64,000 nt of DNA from Cryptomeria japonica (Eukaryota > Streptophyta > Pinopsida > Cupressales > Cupressaceae), in NCBI RefSeq assembly GCF_030272615.1, contig NC_081406.1, forward strand, positions 142,195,299-142,259,298, written 5' to 3'. Positions 45,305-57,229 of the stretch are shown in pieces (within the stretch, counting starts at the first letter, position 1; each line of letters starts with the position of its first letter). A model generated the notes under the pieces. It did not search any database, was not told the origin of the DNA, and saw only the letters and a list, made by a program, of their open reading frames with translations. The position numbers and the translations under genes are program-made.

Positions 45305-47282
45305 CTGCAATGCCCATTCACAAGTGGCAATGTGTGGTCAGACCAAAAGACTGAACTGCAGATCTTCAGTTACAAATAAAGAAAAATATACTCTCTTTTA
45401 CTATATTTCAATCTACTAATCCACATTTCAAAAGATAAAGATATTCTTAATGTTGAAAGGATAATTCTGCCTCTTGAAACAGAAGAAATTCTTAAAATTC
45501 AGCCAAACTCTTAAACCTTTGGATACGAATGTTAGCATTGGAGTTAAAAAAATTATTCAATAACACTCCAAATTCACCATCAGAATGTTCAATGGCTTTT
45601 ATATATTCGAAAAGATATCTCTTGCCAACTTGTTTTAAATCCATGTAGCCTCGGGTCAAGAAAAATCCTTTTCATGCTCCTTGAGACTATCAGAATTTGT
45701 TCTAGCAGTAAGATGGACATATTAATACTTAAGCCAGCAATGATCCAGGTTCAAAACTCGGTGATAGTGCCCCTCACATTAAAGTGGTTCATGTGTTAGT
45801 GCAGCTTGGTAGATGTGAGACAGCAATTGGCTTTAAAGGAAGTGAATGACTGCCAAGATGGTATCATCAAGGCATCATAAAAGCATTACATATTGTGAAT
45901 GGAAGTGGCACATTAATCACCACCAGAGACATGAATGGTAGATGAATATCAATAAATAACTGGTATTCCCTTGGTTTTGTAATAATAAATGTATTCTAAG
46001 CACTCCTTTGCAAGTATGAAGATGATTAGAGAATGAATATATGTGGGAAAGGCCTTTGATGGAAAGGAGAAAACTGATTTGTTATCGTGTCAAGTAAGAG
46101 GCATGTCAGGTAAGCAGCAGGCATGTCCAGTAATCAGTGATCCTGTTTAGAGAAGAGGACAGCTGGCATGCAACATAGAGCTTTAGGAAGAACATCATTT
46201 CTTGTCAACGGTTATTTGGTTGAAGACTTTTAGTGCATATCGTCTTGCCTCTCCCAGATTAAAAAAGAATCACCATGTAATATTTTGCCCACTGGAGCAC
46301 AAGACTAAGTACTTTCTTTCTTTGCATATGTAGGGTGAGCTTTTCCTTGTAACTCAATTATTCAGGTGATGTAAACCAATAAACAACTTAGCTGAAGCAC
46401 CTTTTTATTCTTTTGTACATTTGGACAAACCTACATAAGTTTAATATGTAATCATAATGTAATAAATCAACATAATAATAGGCACTTAAATGGGGGCATA
46501 TTTAATTATATTTAAGAGTGACTATTCGTGAAAGCAGGTTTGAAGGCCACAATAAAATTTTCTTAGAGAATAGGCCACCTAACACAATAATTGTGTTCTC
46601 TTGCATGATCAGGTGTAGTATTTTTTAAAGTAGTTGTGGGTCCAAATGAAATGAGTTCCATAGGAGGACTATTTTATGCAAATCATGTCATCCCTCCCAA
46701 GTCGTATTTTCAATTTTCAAAGAAACACATGCCAGCAAAAGTTTATCAAATCAAAAGCAATATGAAGGGTGGTGCTCTTCCTCCCTGAAAAACATCTAGA
46801 TTGGATTACCACGAGGAGGATTCCCATACTAGCACAAAGAAAAGACACAACTATCATAACCTAGTTTGTTTGCTTTCCTAGATTACTGTTTCCCTTTTGC
46901 ATGAATTTTTTTATTTGTGCATTTGTTTTTCTTGTATGTTCGCCATTCAATAAATTGAGCGTAAAGTGTATTTCATTGGTTTAATCAGAAGTTAGAACTT
47001 GTGGTTACCAATGGCACTTTCAAGGAAGTTCCACGAATGACATACTTATGGTGGGCTTTTTCATTTTTCTCATCAGTTTGATGCCATTTTTGTGGACAAA
47101 CACATCACTTGTAAATGCTTCTAGTTCTTTGTAGGGAAGGGCAATTTGGAGAACACAGCAGCAGCAATGACCAGGGCCAAAGCTATGAATAGACATGTAG
47201 GAAACTAGCCTAATAATTCAATTCAATTCTCAATTTTCTTTCAAACTCCTGATTTCATCACTTCCTAACATCAGGAACGGAT
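45305..47282. other. probable intron or upstream sequence of the MBL-fold gene
   Basis: No recognisable exon or repeat was found on either strand. It ends at the TSD of element K. Confidence 0.4.
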
Positions 47283-47287
47283 GGTTC

Positions 47288-47467
47288 TATTAGTGTAATT
47301 AATTAATTATTTGATGGTCATTTAGTTTATTTAGTCATCTTTAGTTTTCTTAGATAGTTTCTAAGTTAGTTCTCAATTGATGATTGTTTCATTTAGAAAT
47401 ATTGTATTGTAAATTGCCTATATGTACTTGCTTCACTTCATTAGTTTAATATCAATTTACCATTTCA
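47288..47467 (+). repeat. 5' LTR of element K
   Basis: 180 bp beginning TATTAGTGTAATTAATT (family start TGTTAGAG) and ending ACCATTTCA. Matches 56466-56645. Confidence 0.85.
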
Positions 47468-47468
47468 C

Positions 47469-47480
47469 GATATCAGAGCC
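47469..47480 (+). promoter_or_regulatory. decayed primer binding site of K
   Basis: GATATCAGAGCC, one change from the GGTATCAGAGCC part of the canonical site, just after the LTR. Confidence 0.65.
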
Positions 47481-48417
47481 AGTTAATTTTTTGACAAAAA
47501 TTTTAAGACAAATTTCGTGGACATCTTGAAAAATAATTTTTCAAAATTTTTTTATTCGTTTCTTTTTTTTAAATCAAAGGGTTTTTTTCCTGGTAAAATC
47601 ACGAATTTGCAAGGTTGTGTTTTCTTGATGAAAAACCATGTACCAAGGGAGTTTGAAAAATTGCAAGTCTCTACAAGAGGGTTTTTCGAAATTATAATCG
47701 TGCATATTTTTAGTTAAAAATTGCAGATTTTTCAGTCAAAAATCGTGTTTTTTTTAATCTTTTTTTTCGCAGGCATTTATCGACTTTCTTGAGCGCAAGG
47801 TTTTTTGTTGGATCTTTGCAAATGACAAATCACATAAGATTTTTTTCATTACAAATCACATGTCTCCAGGGTTGTGCACTAAAGGTCACGGTTTTTGCAT
47901 CATGATTTTTTGGTGCTTTCTTCCATGACGAGTCTGGTTTGCTAAAAGTCACATGACCTACTCTGGGTTTCTTACCCCGTGCCCACAACTCTTCTTTCCA
48001 CGATAAGGGGTTTTTCATCTGCACCTACTCTGAGTTTTGTGCGACGGATTTTGGCTCTGTTTGAATGTCTTTTCTTTCACGATTTTACTCTACAACTAGG
48101 TTTTTCAGCTCTACATTGTTTTTACTAGTGGCTAGGGTTTTTGATTTCTCAGTGTTAAGGCTAGGGTTTTCTGTTGTGGATCTGGGAGTTCTATTTCTTG
48201 ATCTGGATGTTTTGTTTCAACACCTAGGGTTTCGTATAGTTTTTTTTACTATTTTTTTAAAATAAAAATCAAGGGTTTTTTTACAAGCTCCTCGAGATTC
48301 ATGCCTTGGGATATGTGCCTCGAAGTTCATGCTAGGGTTTTGACTGATTTTTTTACCACAAAAATCAATTGTTCATTGTTGTAGTTTTACCTCATTTTTT
48401 GTGCATTGTAAAATAGG

Positions 48418-49180
48418 ATGGTGTCTTTGACTAACATTATGTTGGAAAATAATCAACGCTTAAACGGCAAAAATTACAACACGTGGAAATAGCGCATGCT
48501 CACAATATTTGAATATCGATGTCTAGACTAGATTGTTCTAGGTAAGTTTGCTCGTCCCTCGACGATACGAAAGACCAGGACAAATTCGATGAGCGTGTTT
48601 GAAAAGCAATTATTCTCATCAAGTTGTAGTCACCAATGACATGCTTCCACAAGTGCCATTTGACAGGTCCGCTTCGGAGATTTGGACGAATCTAAAGGAT
48701 CTTCGTGAGACGTCAGATCGTTCTTTCTGAAGAACATGTTATTTTCAATAATGATGGACGATAAAATGTCTTTGCAGGAGCATCTTACGAAGATCAAGGA
48801 TATACGCGATCAACTCGAAGCTATTGGTTGCAAGATGGAGGAAAAAGACATGGTGGTGATCACTCTCAAAAGTTTACCATGCTCGTATGAACATTTTATT
48901 AAGATGCTCAACATTACATCCATGAATGTTGATCTCAAGTTTCTTGAACTGTGCAACAAACTTTTGCAGCAACAAAGGTAGAAACAACAGTTTGGGACCA
49001 ACAGTGAATCATCACCTATAGGACAAGCCTTCACTGCCAAAGCCAAGGACAAAGGCAAAGGCAAAGGCAAGTCTTTTATGCCTAAAGGACAGAACAAACC
49101 TGAGAGCGCCTCCAAAAAAGTTATCACATGTCACTACCATGGAAAGCTTGGCCACATGAAGAAGTAGTGCCACAAACAGA
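48418..49180 (+). pseudogene. element K gag and zinc knuckle
   Basis: It starts MVSLTNIMLENNQRLNGKNY, a classic copia gag start, with an in-frame TAG soon after (TW codon pair). The middle continues in other frames: QEHLTKIKDIRDQLEAIGCK and LKSLPCSYEHFIKML, the UBN2 gag region (48736-48981). The knuckle near 49126-49175 has its second Cys as His and a stop before the last Cys. Lys-rich linker KAKDKGKGKGKSF precedes it. Confidence 0.75.
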
Positions 49181-49299
49181 TGGTTGATGAGCAATCCAAC
49201 TAGGGAGGGTCTCAGCAGAAGGCCCATGTTGCAGAGCACACTAGGCAGGAATCTGTCTTTTATGCTTTTATGGCCAAAAGAAAAGCAGACTAGGTGAAA

Positions 49300-49535
49300 T
49301 CATCTGCTTGGTACTTGATTTTGGAGCTTCTCGACACTTCACGCACAGAAGAGTTTGGTTCATGAAGTACAGGGCTTGCTCCTATTCAGTGATCTTTGGA
49401 GGAGGTGAAGAGTATACAGTTGTCCGCATGGGCAACATTCAGATTACATATGTTGGGAGGAATCTCATATTCCTCAACGTAGGCTATGTTCTAGGCATGG
49501 AGCTTAATTTGTTGTTTGTTAGTAAAATGATGTGA
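49300..49535 (+). pseudogene. element K protease
   Basis: VLDFGASRHFTH is the aspartic protease active site with Ser replaced by Phe (family D-S/T-GAS.H.T). It is followed by the flap-like GGGEEYTVVRMGNIQ. Ends in a stop at 49533. Confidence 0.7.
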
Positions 49536-49631
49536 CATTGTTTGAGGTTGGATGTCATCTTCAATAGACACAAGTGACACATTATTGATAAGGAGTCCAA
49601 GAAGACAATTGTTGTTGGCCTCCAAGATGGA

Positions 49632-50605
49632 TTGTACAAGCTGATTGATAATGGCAAGTCTCAGGAGGTTGCAATGGTTGAAAAGGGTTCTTCCATAAGC
49701 ACTCTTAGGCATCAGCGGTATGGGCACCTCAACATATCATATCTCTCTCAATTGGCTCGGGAGAATCTGGTAGATGGCTTACCTGAGATTCAACGGCAAA
49801 CGCATGGTGTGTACAGAGCTTGCCAAGCAAAGAAGCAACATCGAACTCCATCCTCCGATGGACAAGCTTGGAGAACATCCAGAGTCTTACAGCTGGTTCA
49901 TGCAAATGTTTGTGGACCAATGAATACGGCATCAATCACTGATGCCAGGTATTTTCTTTTGTTCGTAGATGATTTTAGTAGAAAAATATGGGCGTTTTTT
50001 CTATAAGCAAAAACAAATGTCTTTAATGAATTTCAGAAGTTTAAGGCATTATTTAAAAAAGAGTTTGCTCATCAGATTGTAACTCTTAAGGTCAAATAAT
50101 GGGGGGTGAGTTTTGTTCCACTGAATTCACAAGCTTTTGTGCTCAAAATGGCATCAAACATCAGTTCACCACACCCTATACCCCTCAACAAAATGGTGTT
50201 GTTGAGCAAAGGAACCGAACCATAACAGAGATGGCTTGGTGTATGATTGAAAACAAGAATGTGCCTAAAAAGTTTTGGGTTGAAGCAATCTACACTACTA
50301 TATGCCTTTTGCATCAGTCTTCCACACAGGCCACTAAGAAAATGACTCCCAAAGAAGCATGGTCTAGGAGGAAACCAAAAATCAGCCACCTTAGGGTTTT
50401 TGGTTCGACTACATATACTTGGATTCCTGATGCAAAGAAAACAAAGTTGGATTCCAAGATTCAGAAGCTGATGCTTATAGGCTACAGTGACAATCATAAG
50501 GCCTATCGACTGATTGATGTGGACAATGATCGTCTCACGTTCAGTAGAGATGTGGGATTCGATGAAGATAGTGGGCCCTTTCAGCTCACTTCTCCCATCT
50601 AGCAT
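49632..50605 (+). pseudogene. element K integrase
   Basis: The pre-integrase zinc region HQRYGHLNISYL has lost the first Cys of its CxxC (YRAC). The core begins VHANVCGPM (family H.D..GPM, Asp replaced by Asn) and FLLFVDDFSRKIW. After a frameshift and a stop near 50005-50100 the second part has GGEFCSTEF and PQQNGVVEQRN, retaining Glu. It ends near 50602 before a degenerate linker. Confidence 0.8.
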
Positions 50606-51070
50606 CCTGAAGATCAACCTCTGCAGAAAACAGTATAGGTGTTAGGCTTCCATTAGCTTCACCTGAAGGGAGGGATTTTGATGATTTTAAACCTGAAGTT
50701 TGTGGAATCACCAAGGCATGACATTATCCCACTATAGTTCCCTCTGGACAACTTGGATCAGCATCCAGATGATTTTATTCCAAGCAACCCAAGTTAGGCT
50801 GCTACACCTGATTTGGAAGTAGATGGTTCTGCTCTCCGACCTAAGTGGTGGGAATATCTTATTGGTGATGTGTGAAATGATGATCTTGTCGAGGGTAGAT
50901 CTTCTAGACGCAAGAGCAACAAGAACACAATTAATTTTGCTCTTATGGCGAACATTTAGAGTGTTTATGAGCCCAGACTTATGCAGAGGCAAAAGGAATA
51001 CCTGAATGGGAAAAGGCTATGGAAGTTGAATAGCATAGTATTAAGAAGAATAACACTTGGGTTCTGTAAG

Positions 51071-51557
51071 TGAAAGATCCCCACACAAATCTGATCCAAA
51101 TTTTTGATTTTATGATTACTACTGATTGAGGTTTTGGGATGGTTTTCAAGTGTTTTTTATTTGAGTTTTTTATGCCTATGATTGAACAAGGTTTTATCAT
51201 GAAACATATACCAATAACAATTTCTTTGAACCCAATTGGTAAACAATATAATTGACTGATATATATTTATGAGTTCTGATTTTTAAGAACAGCAAATACA
51301 ATTATTCAAAATTATAGGAATTGAATCAACAAGAACAAAGATTTGCATGCCCGGAGTCCAGCACTCAACCAGAGAAGGATTTTTATTGATAAATTCAATG
51401 GAGATCACAACATAAGAGCATCCAAGTGCCAATCTCTAGCATATAAGTCCTCCCATGCCAAGAATGATATCTCCTATCCACTGGATTTGCCTACGGAGAT
51501 GGATAATAGGCAAATCTCTTCATCTGAGTGACCGTCTAGGAAAGAGGGAACATTATA
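51071..51557 (-). repeat. 3' LTR of element L
   Basis: 487 bp, TGAAAGATCCCC to GGAACATTATA; matches 54543-55028. Confidence 0.85.
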
Positions 51558-51559
51558 GT

Positions 51560-52250
51560 CCTCCCTTTCCCAGAATTGCTTGCCCTCAAGCAAACACCAA
51601 ACAACTCGCTGCTCCACTCTAATTAAAAAGCCCAAACACCACAAACCGTGAAGCAACATATTAAGACCCATTTTAAATAATGTATTAAGTAAATCAATAC
51701 CCAGATCTAAAATCAAAATATAGACCCTACTGTATGAGATGTAGAAGAAATATCTTAAACAATCACCATAAAGTAACCATCCATGTATGTAGAACATCAA
51801 GACGATGTTAAAATGAACTCCCACATGCCAAGAAACCAACATAAATGGCCACCAAACCTTGCTGGCATAACTTTGATCAGCAACATAGATGATATCAAAC
51901 ATGTCATCAAACCAATGCCAATCAGAGAATATCCAAAAGAAATACCCCTAAATATTCCCAAACAAAATCGCTGAAGTAGTCAATGCAAAATAAGGAAGTG
52001 CTATATGATTCCAACTAGGACAGCCACTATCCCATGTAGAATCTATGAAGAATAAATCACCAATCAACAAGTAGATCTCTACCATGTCATAAGAAATCAG
52101 TGGCATTGCCAAAGATGAGTTATGGATGTCTTCAATGCCTATTGTACACAACTCTTGAGTGGCTGGCCCACTAGGAGTATTGTCAATAAAATCATCATTA
52201 CCATCAAAAAAATGATCAACTCCTGAATTTTCTGAATTTTATGTCAATAA
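51560..52250 (-). pseudogene. C-terminal frame of L shared with C
   Basis: In shifting frames this part reads GIEDIHNSSLAMPLISYDM (compare GIYNSSLDVSQISCDM in C) and WHWFDDMFDIIYVADQSY (compare WHWYNNIYNLIHDAGLSY in C). Unlike C it shows no integrase C-terminus or chromodomain. Function unknown. Confidence 0.5.
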
Positions 52251-52252
52251 AA

Positions 52253-53000
52253 TCATCTTTGCTCATCATCATGTAAAGAGTGGTGAATGTCACGAATGTG
52301 TTGAAGATGGAGCTTGGCTTGATGGGCCAATAACTTGGCTTGCTTTGCCCTTTCTAGCCAACCATCATTCAATTTCTGAGACTGCTCTATGTTAGCTGTT
52401 CCAAAATGTTTAAAATCAGTCCTATAATGAGATGCATCATAAAATTTACCATTCCCAAGGCTTGCATTTTGTGTGCCAATCACAACAAAGTCTATATCAC
52501 TCATTTCCCTATGATTAGAGGTTGCAATGTCATGAGAAATTGAAGATTTACCACTTATGTTAAACATCTGGAAATTAGAACTGATTTCTTCATTTTTATC
52601 CATACTTTTCAAAGCCCCAATGTCAAGGCGAGCAGACATACTCTTAGCTGCCCCGTTCTTTGTTTCATTCATTAGCGCCTTAAGCACAATACGTTCACCC
52701 ATGTGAGTAAACTCCAACTCTATCTTGTTGAAATCTTGGACATACCTCCCAAGGGACTTCAACCATTGCACACCAAGTACCACATTTGTCCCTCCACCAA
52801 TACCAAGAACATAGTAATCATATGTGAAAGAATAATTATCCAATGCAATAGATAATCATGGTATCCTTTTTGTGCAACTCATTTTGGAACCATCCGCTAG
52901 CATGACATCGAATCCATCAAATTCTTCTACTTCCAGCCCCTTATTGACTACAAACCCTTCATTGATGAAACTATGAGTAGCACCACTATCTACCATGCAT
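52253..53000 (-). pseudogene. element L protease and following module
   Basis: The active-site stretch MVDSGATHSFINEGF is at about 52955-53000, broken just upstream of 52860. The frame 52253-52843 continues with YYVLGIGGGTNVVLGVQWLK, the retropepsin C-terminal half (VLGxxWLxxLG). Then AAKSMSARLDIGALKS and the module FGTANIEQSQKLNDGWLERA with AKQAKLLAHQAKLHLQ, which recurs in C. In ordinary gypsy elements reverse transcriptase would follow here. Confidence 0.75.
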
Positions 53001-53005
53001 AACAC

Positions 53006-53262
53006 TCATCGTTCCTTGACAATTCCTTCCAACACAAAAGGCCGATACCGAGGAACACCGAAAAGAGTAGCAATGGTGCCATATGCAACATCATGTGTAT
53101 CAACAACCTCATCATTGTTGCCCTTGGAATCTGTATCCTGAATATGCTCATCATCTACATCTGAATGAGCCTCAATGAGATGAACCTTGCCTTTCCCAAG
53201 GCATTGATGTCTAGGCTCCCAAGGCTCCTTACATGAGAAGCAAAGCTTCTTCCTCCTCAACT
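53006..53262 (-). pseudogene. element L gag zinc knuckle
   Basis: RRKKLCFSCKEPWEPRHQC is the plant gypsy gag knuckle (CX2CX8HX... type variant), followed by an acidic linker leading to the protease. Confidence 0.75.
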
Positions 53263-53339
53263 CATTACGTGTCTCCTAATCCATCTTGGGAGGGCGTGGT
53301 GCACTCTGGTGTTGTGTAGAAGACCTCTAGAGAGGCTTG

Positions 53340-53840
53340 GAGCCTTCGGAAAGCTTCTTATTCTACTGATAAGAAGTAGGTGGCAGTGATGTATCGAGGT
53401 CTAAGGTAGTCTGAATAGCCTCATGTAAATTCCTAGGCTTAAAAGCCTTGACCAAACCTTGTAACCTACCATGTAAACCCTCAATGAACAACATATCATG
53501 CATCTTTGGAACCATAACAGCAATACGTTGAAACTCATTAATATAAGTTTCAGCATGTCCAGTTTGTCGCATCAATGCTAGATCTCTATAGTATAACTCA
53601 ACATCCTTACGGTCAAATCTGACAATCAACTACTCAGTAAACTCTCTATAAGAATGAGTCCATGGTTTTGGGTAACCAAACCATGGTGCCACTAGTCATA
53701 AGCCACGCCATCCAAATGTAATACTGCAAACTGAATAGCCTCATCCTCAGGCATCGGCTTAAGTGAAAGGTAGATGTCAAGTTTGTGTACCCAAACTCGT
53801 GCACTGTTCTTCTCGCTACCATCAAAGGAAGATAAAGTGA
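53340..53840 (-). pseudogene. element L gag
   Basis: Upstream part in one frame reads DIYLSLKPMPEDEAIQFAVL and HLDGVAYD, the W-rich gag motif with a stop replacing part of DWW. The part 53363-53629 reads YYRDLALMRQTGHAETYINE and FQRIAVMVP, the retrotransposon gag domain end. The open frame at 53646-53900 is in the wrong frame. Confidence 0.7.
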
Positions 53841-54526
53841 GCTTACTAGTAGCTTGCTTGAGGTCACCATTCTGCTGCTATCAAAGCCACCTATCACCAT
53901 GGTTCCTCATACTGTCTCTGCACTGCAAACAATAATGATGTAGAGGAAAAGCATCCTTAACATGCTATGGTAGGCGTGCCCACTCATCACTAGCTTCTAT
54001 AACTGCATCCTGAAACTCCACGCCCTCAAGTGGGTCAACTAGTGGTGGCTCATCTCTAGGAGGAAAATGAGGTTGCATGGGTTTGTCTGTTGTCCGTGTA
54101 TGAACCCTGCATGCCTAGGAGAACCAAGAGCACTATCTATCGATGAAGGAGCTATACTACTCCCATGGCTGCCTACAATTGAAACAAACCTATCAACCTT
54201 GTCATGTCTACCACACCTATCCCTAGGCCAGTCCATATCCAATCTATCAAGAGTTCCACTTATCTTCTCTAATGCTCATGCAACCTATGGCTATGTATTC
54301 ACGAGAGTTCTAAATAACTCTCGATTAGGGTCTTCCTACTGATTATGTCTCTCCCTCTACTAAGGACTCCTATTACCATCCTGCATATCACCCATATCTA
54401 CACCAGCTGGAGTACCCATATCAAAATCTAATTCCACTTGTGCTCTCCTGCAAGTATAATATCTGTATTACCCAGTCCTTCCAGGAAACATAGGAATAAT
54501 CACACCACCCTTAGGCTAGCAAGATC

Positions 54527-54542
54527 ATAGCTCTAATACCAC
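54527..54542 (-). promoter_or_regulatory. primer binding site of element L
   Basis: Minus strand TGGTATTAGAGC, one transition from the canonical site, next to the LTR. The preceding GGCTAGCAAGATCA stretch is shared with C. Confidence 0.7.
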
Positions 54543-55028
54543 TAAAAGATCCCCACCCAAATCTGATCCAAATTTTTTATTTTATGATGACTGTTGATTG
54601 AGGTTTTGGGATGGTTTTCAAGTGTTTTTTATTTGAGTTTTTTATGCCTATGATAGAACAAGGTTTTATCATGAAACATATGCCAATAACAATACCTTTG
54701 AACCCAATTGGTAAAAATATAATTGACTAATATAAATTTCTGAGTTCTGATATTTAAGAACAACAAATAAAATTATTCAGAATTATAGGAATTGAATCAC
54801 CAAGAACAAAGATTTGCATACCTAAAGTCCAGTGCTCAACTAGAGAAGGATTTTTATTAATGAATTCAATGGAGATCACAATATAAGAGCATCCAAGTGC
54901 CAATCTCTAGCGTATAAGTCCTCCCATGCCAGGAATGACATCTCCTATCCACTAGATTTGCCTACGAACATGGATAATAGGTAAATCTCTTCATCCGAGT
55001 GACCGTCTAGGAAAGAGGGGACATTACA
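54543..55028 (-). repeat. 5' LTR of element L
   Basis: 486 bp matching 51071-51557; its first base pair is TA instead of TG. Confidence 0.85.
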
Positions 55029-55640
55029 ATCAGATCTTATGCCTGGGAAGAAACCCATTCGCTGCAAACGGATCTACAAAGTGAAATACAAAGCTGATGG
55101 AACATTTGAAAAGTACAAAGCTCAATTGGTAGCTAAAGGCTTCTCACAGCGAGGAGTTAAGAGGAAACCTTTGCTCCCACAACAAAGATGAGCACGATCC
55201 AACTAGTTCTAGCCATTGCAGCTTAATCTAGCTGTAAAGTCCATCAGATGGACGTAAAGAGTGACTTCGTCAATGGTGATTTGGAGGAAGAGGTCTACAT
55301 GACGCAACCTCGAGGTTTCAAGGTTGCGGGCAAAAAGCACCAGGTATGCAAACTGGTAAAGGCTCTTTATGGCCTAAAACAAGCCCCCGGGGCATGGTAC
55401 ATAAATATTGATCAGTACTTGGTTGAACAAGGCTTTCAGAGAAGTCCTTTTGATCCCAATTTGTATGTCAAGTGTACTAGTAATGACACCATTTTTCTTA
55501 TCATCAATGTTGATGATATCATCATTACTAGTAGTGGAGAACACTTGCTTGAGCAAATCAAACAAAACTTGTGTCACGCATTTGATATGATAAATTTGGG
55601 ACTTTTGCATTATTGTCTCGATGTAGAGGTTTGGTAAAAA
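55029..55640 (+). pseudogene. element K reverse transcriptase (C-terminal part)
   Basis: Continues the NNTW-VL segment lost at 51070: SDLMPGKKPIRCKRIYKVKY, then a frameshift, then MDVKSDFVNGDLEEEVYMTQ and ALYGLKQAPGAWY. The catalytic motif is NVDD instead of YVDD (IINVDDIIIT), and AFLNG reads DFVNG. It ends in a stop at 55635. Confidence 0.85.
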
Positions 55641-56462
55641 AGTGGCAACATTTCATCTCTTTGTCAAAGTATGGCAGGAGTTTGTTGGAGAAGTTTAGAA
55701 TGCAAGATCGCAAACCTTCATCTACACCTATAGAGAAGGGGCTAAAACTATCAACCAAATCAGATTCACCTGTGGTGAATGTGTTAGCATTCAGGCAACT
55801 AGTTGGCAGCCTTATCTACCTTACAGCCGCTAGACCTAATCTTAGTTATGCTATGAGTTACATATCTCAATTTCATGATAGCACCTAAAGCAGAACATTG
55901 GGTTGTAGTGAAGCGTGTAGTGAGATATGTGAAAGGGACACCTAAATTTGGCATTTTGTACAGCAGAAGCAAAGATCCTCAGTTGATTGGTTTTACAGAC
56001 TTATATTGGGCAAGTTTTGTTGATGACAGAAAGTCTACTTTTAGGTATGTCTTTAGTCTTGGCACGGGTGCAATCACATGGACCAATAAGAAGAAGCAGA
56101 CAGTAGCTCTTTCCTCGATAGAAGCAGAGTATCAGGGAATTGTAAAGGCAACATGTGAGGCAATTTGTCTTCAAAGGATGTTTTCTGACATGAGAATGTC
56201 TCACGCAAGGCCTTCACCCTTGTGCTGTGACAATTAGGGAGTGCTAAAACTTGCCAAGAATCTAGTCTTCCATGAGCAAACCAAACATGTTGAACTTCAT
56301 TGTCATTTCATTCGCCAGCTTGTTGAAGACGGAATTGTGATCTTGTAGTATGTTCCAACTATGGACCAAACTGCAAACATTCTCACCAAGTCTCTGAGCT
56401 CGGACAAGTTAGTAAAATTTAGGAAGGAACTTGGTGTAGTTGATAGGATGACCATTAAGGGA
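55641..56462 (+). pseudogene. element K connection and RNase H
   Basis: Fragments in several frames: LVGSLIYLTAARPNLSYAMS, KAEHWVVVKRVVRYVKGTP, GFTDLYWASFVDDRKSTFRY, LSSIEAEYQGIVKATCEAIC (catalytic Glu kept), ending near 56460 with a purine tract AAGGGAGGG before the LTR. Confidence 0.8.
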
Positions 56463-56465
56463 GGG

Positions 56466-56645
56466 CATTAGAGTAATTAATAAATTATTTAATGGTCATT
56501 TAGTTTATTTAGTTGTCTTCAGTTTTCCTAGATAGTTTCTAAGTTAGTTCTCAATTGACAATTTTTTCATTTAGAAACATTGTATTGTAAATTGCCTCTA
56601 TGTATTTGCTTCACTTCATTAGTTTAATATCAATTTACAGTTTCA
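56466..56645 (+). repeat. 3' LTR of element K
   Basis: 180 bp, CATTAGAGTAATTAAT to ACAGTTTCA; matches 47288-47467. Confidence 0.85.
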
Positions 56646-56650
56646 AGTTC

Positions 56651-57091
56651 AAAGGCCACATAATAAACAAGGAGGGGTCATTATGCACCTTTCAAGGCTG
56701 CATTTTATGTCTGCTCTTCTCTACACTAATTTTCTAACAAACAATCCTTTTGTGGTTGTTTTTATGGATGAAGCATATAGGAGATTCTACAAGCTTTATT
56801 TTTTCTTTTGAAAGGAAAAAGATTTGTTGCCTTACAAGGAGATACGAAGGCAAAAAAAGAAAAAAGAGAACCCTCAGTTCCAATCCCAGACCATACTACT
56901 TTAAAATCACTTTTGCAAGCCAAAAGATTGTAGTCTTAAGAATTAGACTTGGATCTCAATTGCTTCAAACTTTTAATGCATCTATTTAAACAATTTAAAT
57001 GATGAATGAATGATTATTAAAAACAATATCATGTCATTTGTCAATCAAAAAGGCATATTCTTTGATCTATACCAAACTCTTGATACAAAAT
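56651..57091. other. no recognisable feature
   Basis: AT-rich spacer between K and the solo LTR. The frame at 56750-56989 has no known domain. Confidence 0.5.
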
Positions 57092-57229
57092 GAAACTGTT
57101 GTCATTTTATGACACCCTTGGTCCATCAGTGAGAACCGATCAAAGATATGTTCCATGGACCAGCGCGGCCCCAATTGATCAAGGAGAGAAGAATCATGAA
57201 GTGTGAAGTGTTGCCTTGTCCGAAGGAAG

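Larger units (their letters stand above)
51071..55028 (-). mobile_element. element L: short chromovirus-related gypsy element
   Basis: LTRs 51071-51557 and 54543-55028. The minus-strand primer site is next to the right LTR (TGGTATTAGAGC, one change) and a purine tract GGGAAAGGGAGGAC is next to the left one. Interior of 3 kb: gag, zinc knuckle, protease, then modules shared with C; no reverse transcriptase or integrase core. LTR ends (TGAAAGATCC and GGGGACATTACA) and the sequence around the primer site match C, so the two are one lineage. TSD not conserved (gtaag against atcag). Confidence 0.85.
47288..56645 (+). mobile_element. element K: decayed Ty1/copia retrotransposon, split by L
   Basis: Short LTRs at 47288-47467 and 56466-56645 match closely. 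The flanks are ggttc (47283-47287) and agttc (56646-56650), one mismatch. Without L it is about 5.4 kb. Copia gene order gag, protease, integrase, reverse transcriptase, RNase H, with many stops and frameshifts, so clearly older than E. L interrupts it at the start of the reverse transcriptase. Confidence 0.9.

Noticed and set aside
53646-53900. An 84-residue frame in L.
   Set aside because: The gag motif (KPMPEDEAIQFAVLHLDG) is read in a different frame over the same bases, so this frame is a shadow.
27-54542. tRNA genes suggested by the repeated TGGTATCAGAGC motif.
   Set aside because: Only the 12-base primer-complementary motif is present, always next to an LTR; there is no cloverleaf sequence.
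56750-56989. A 79-residue plus-strand frame between K and the solo LTR.
   Set aside because: Low-complexity Lys/Arg-rich composition from an A-rich run; no homology recognised.
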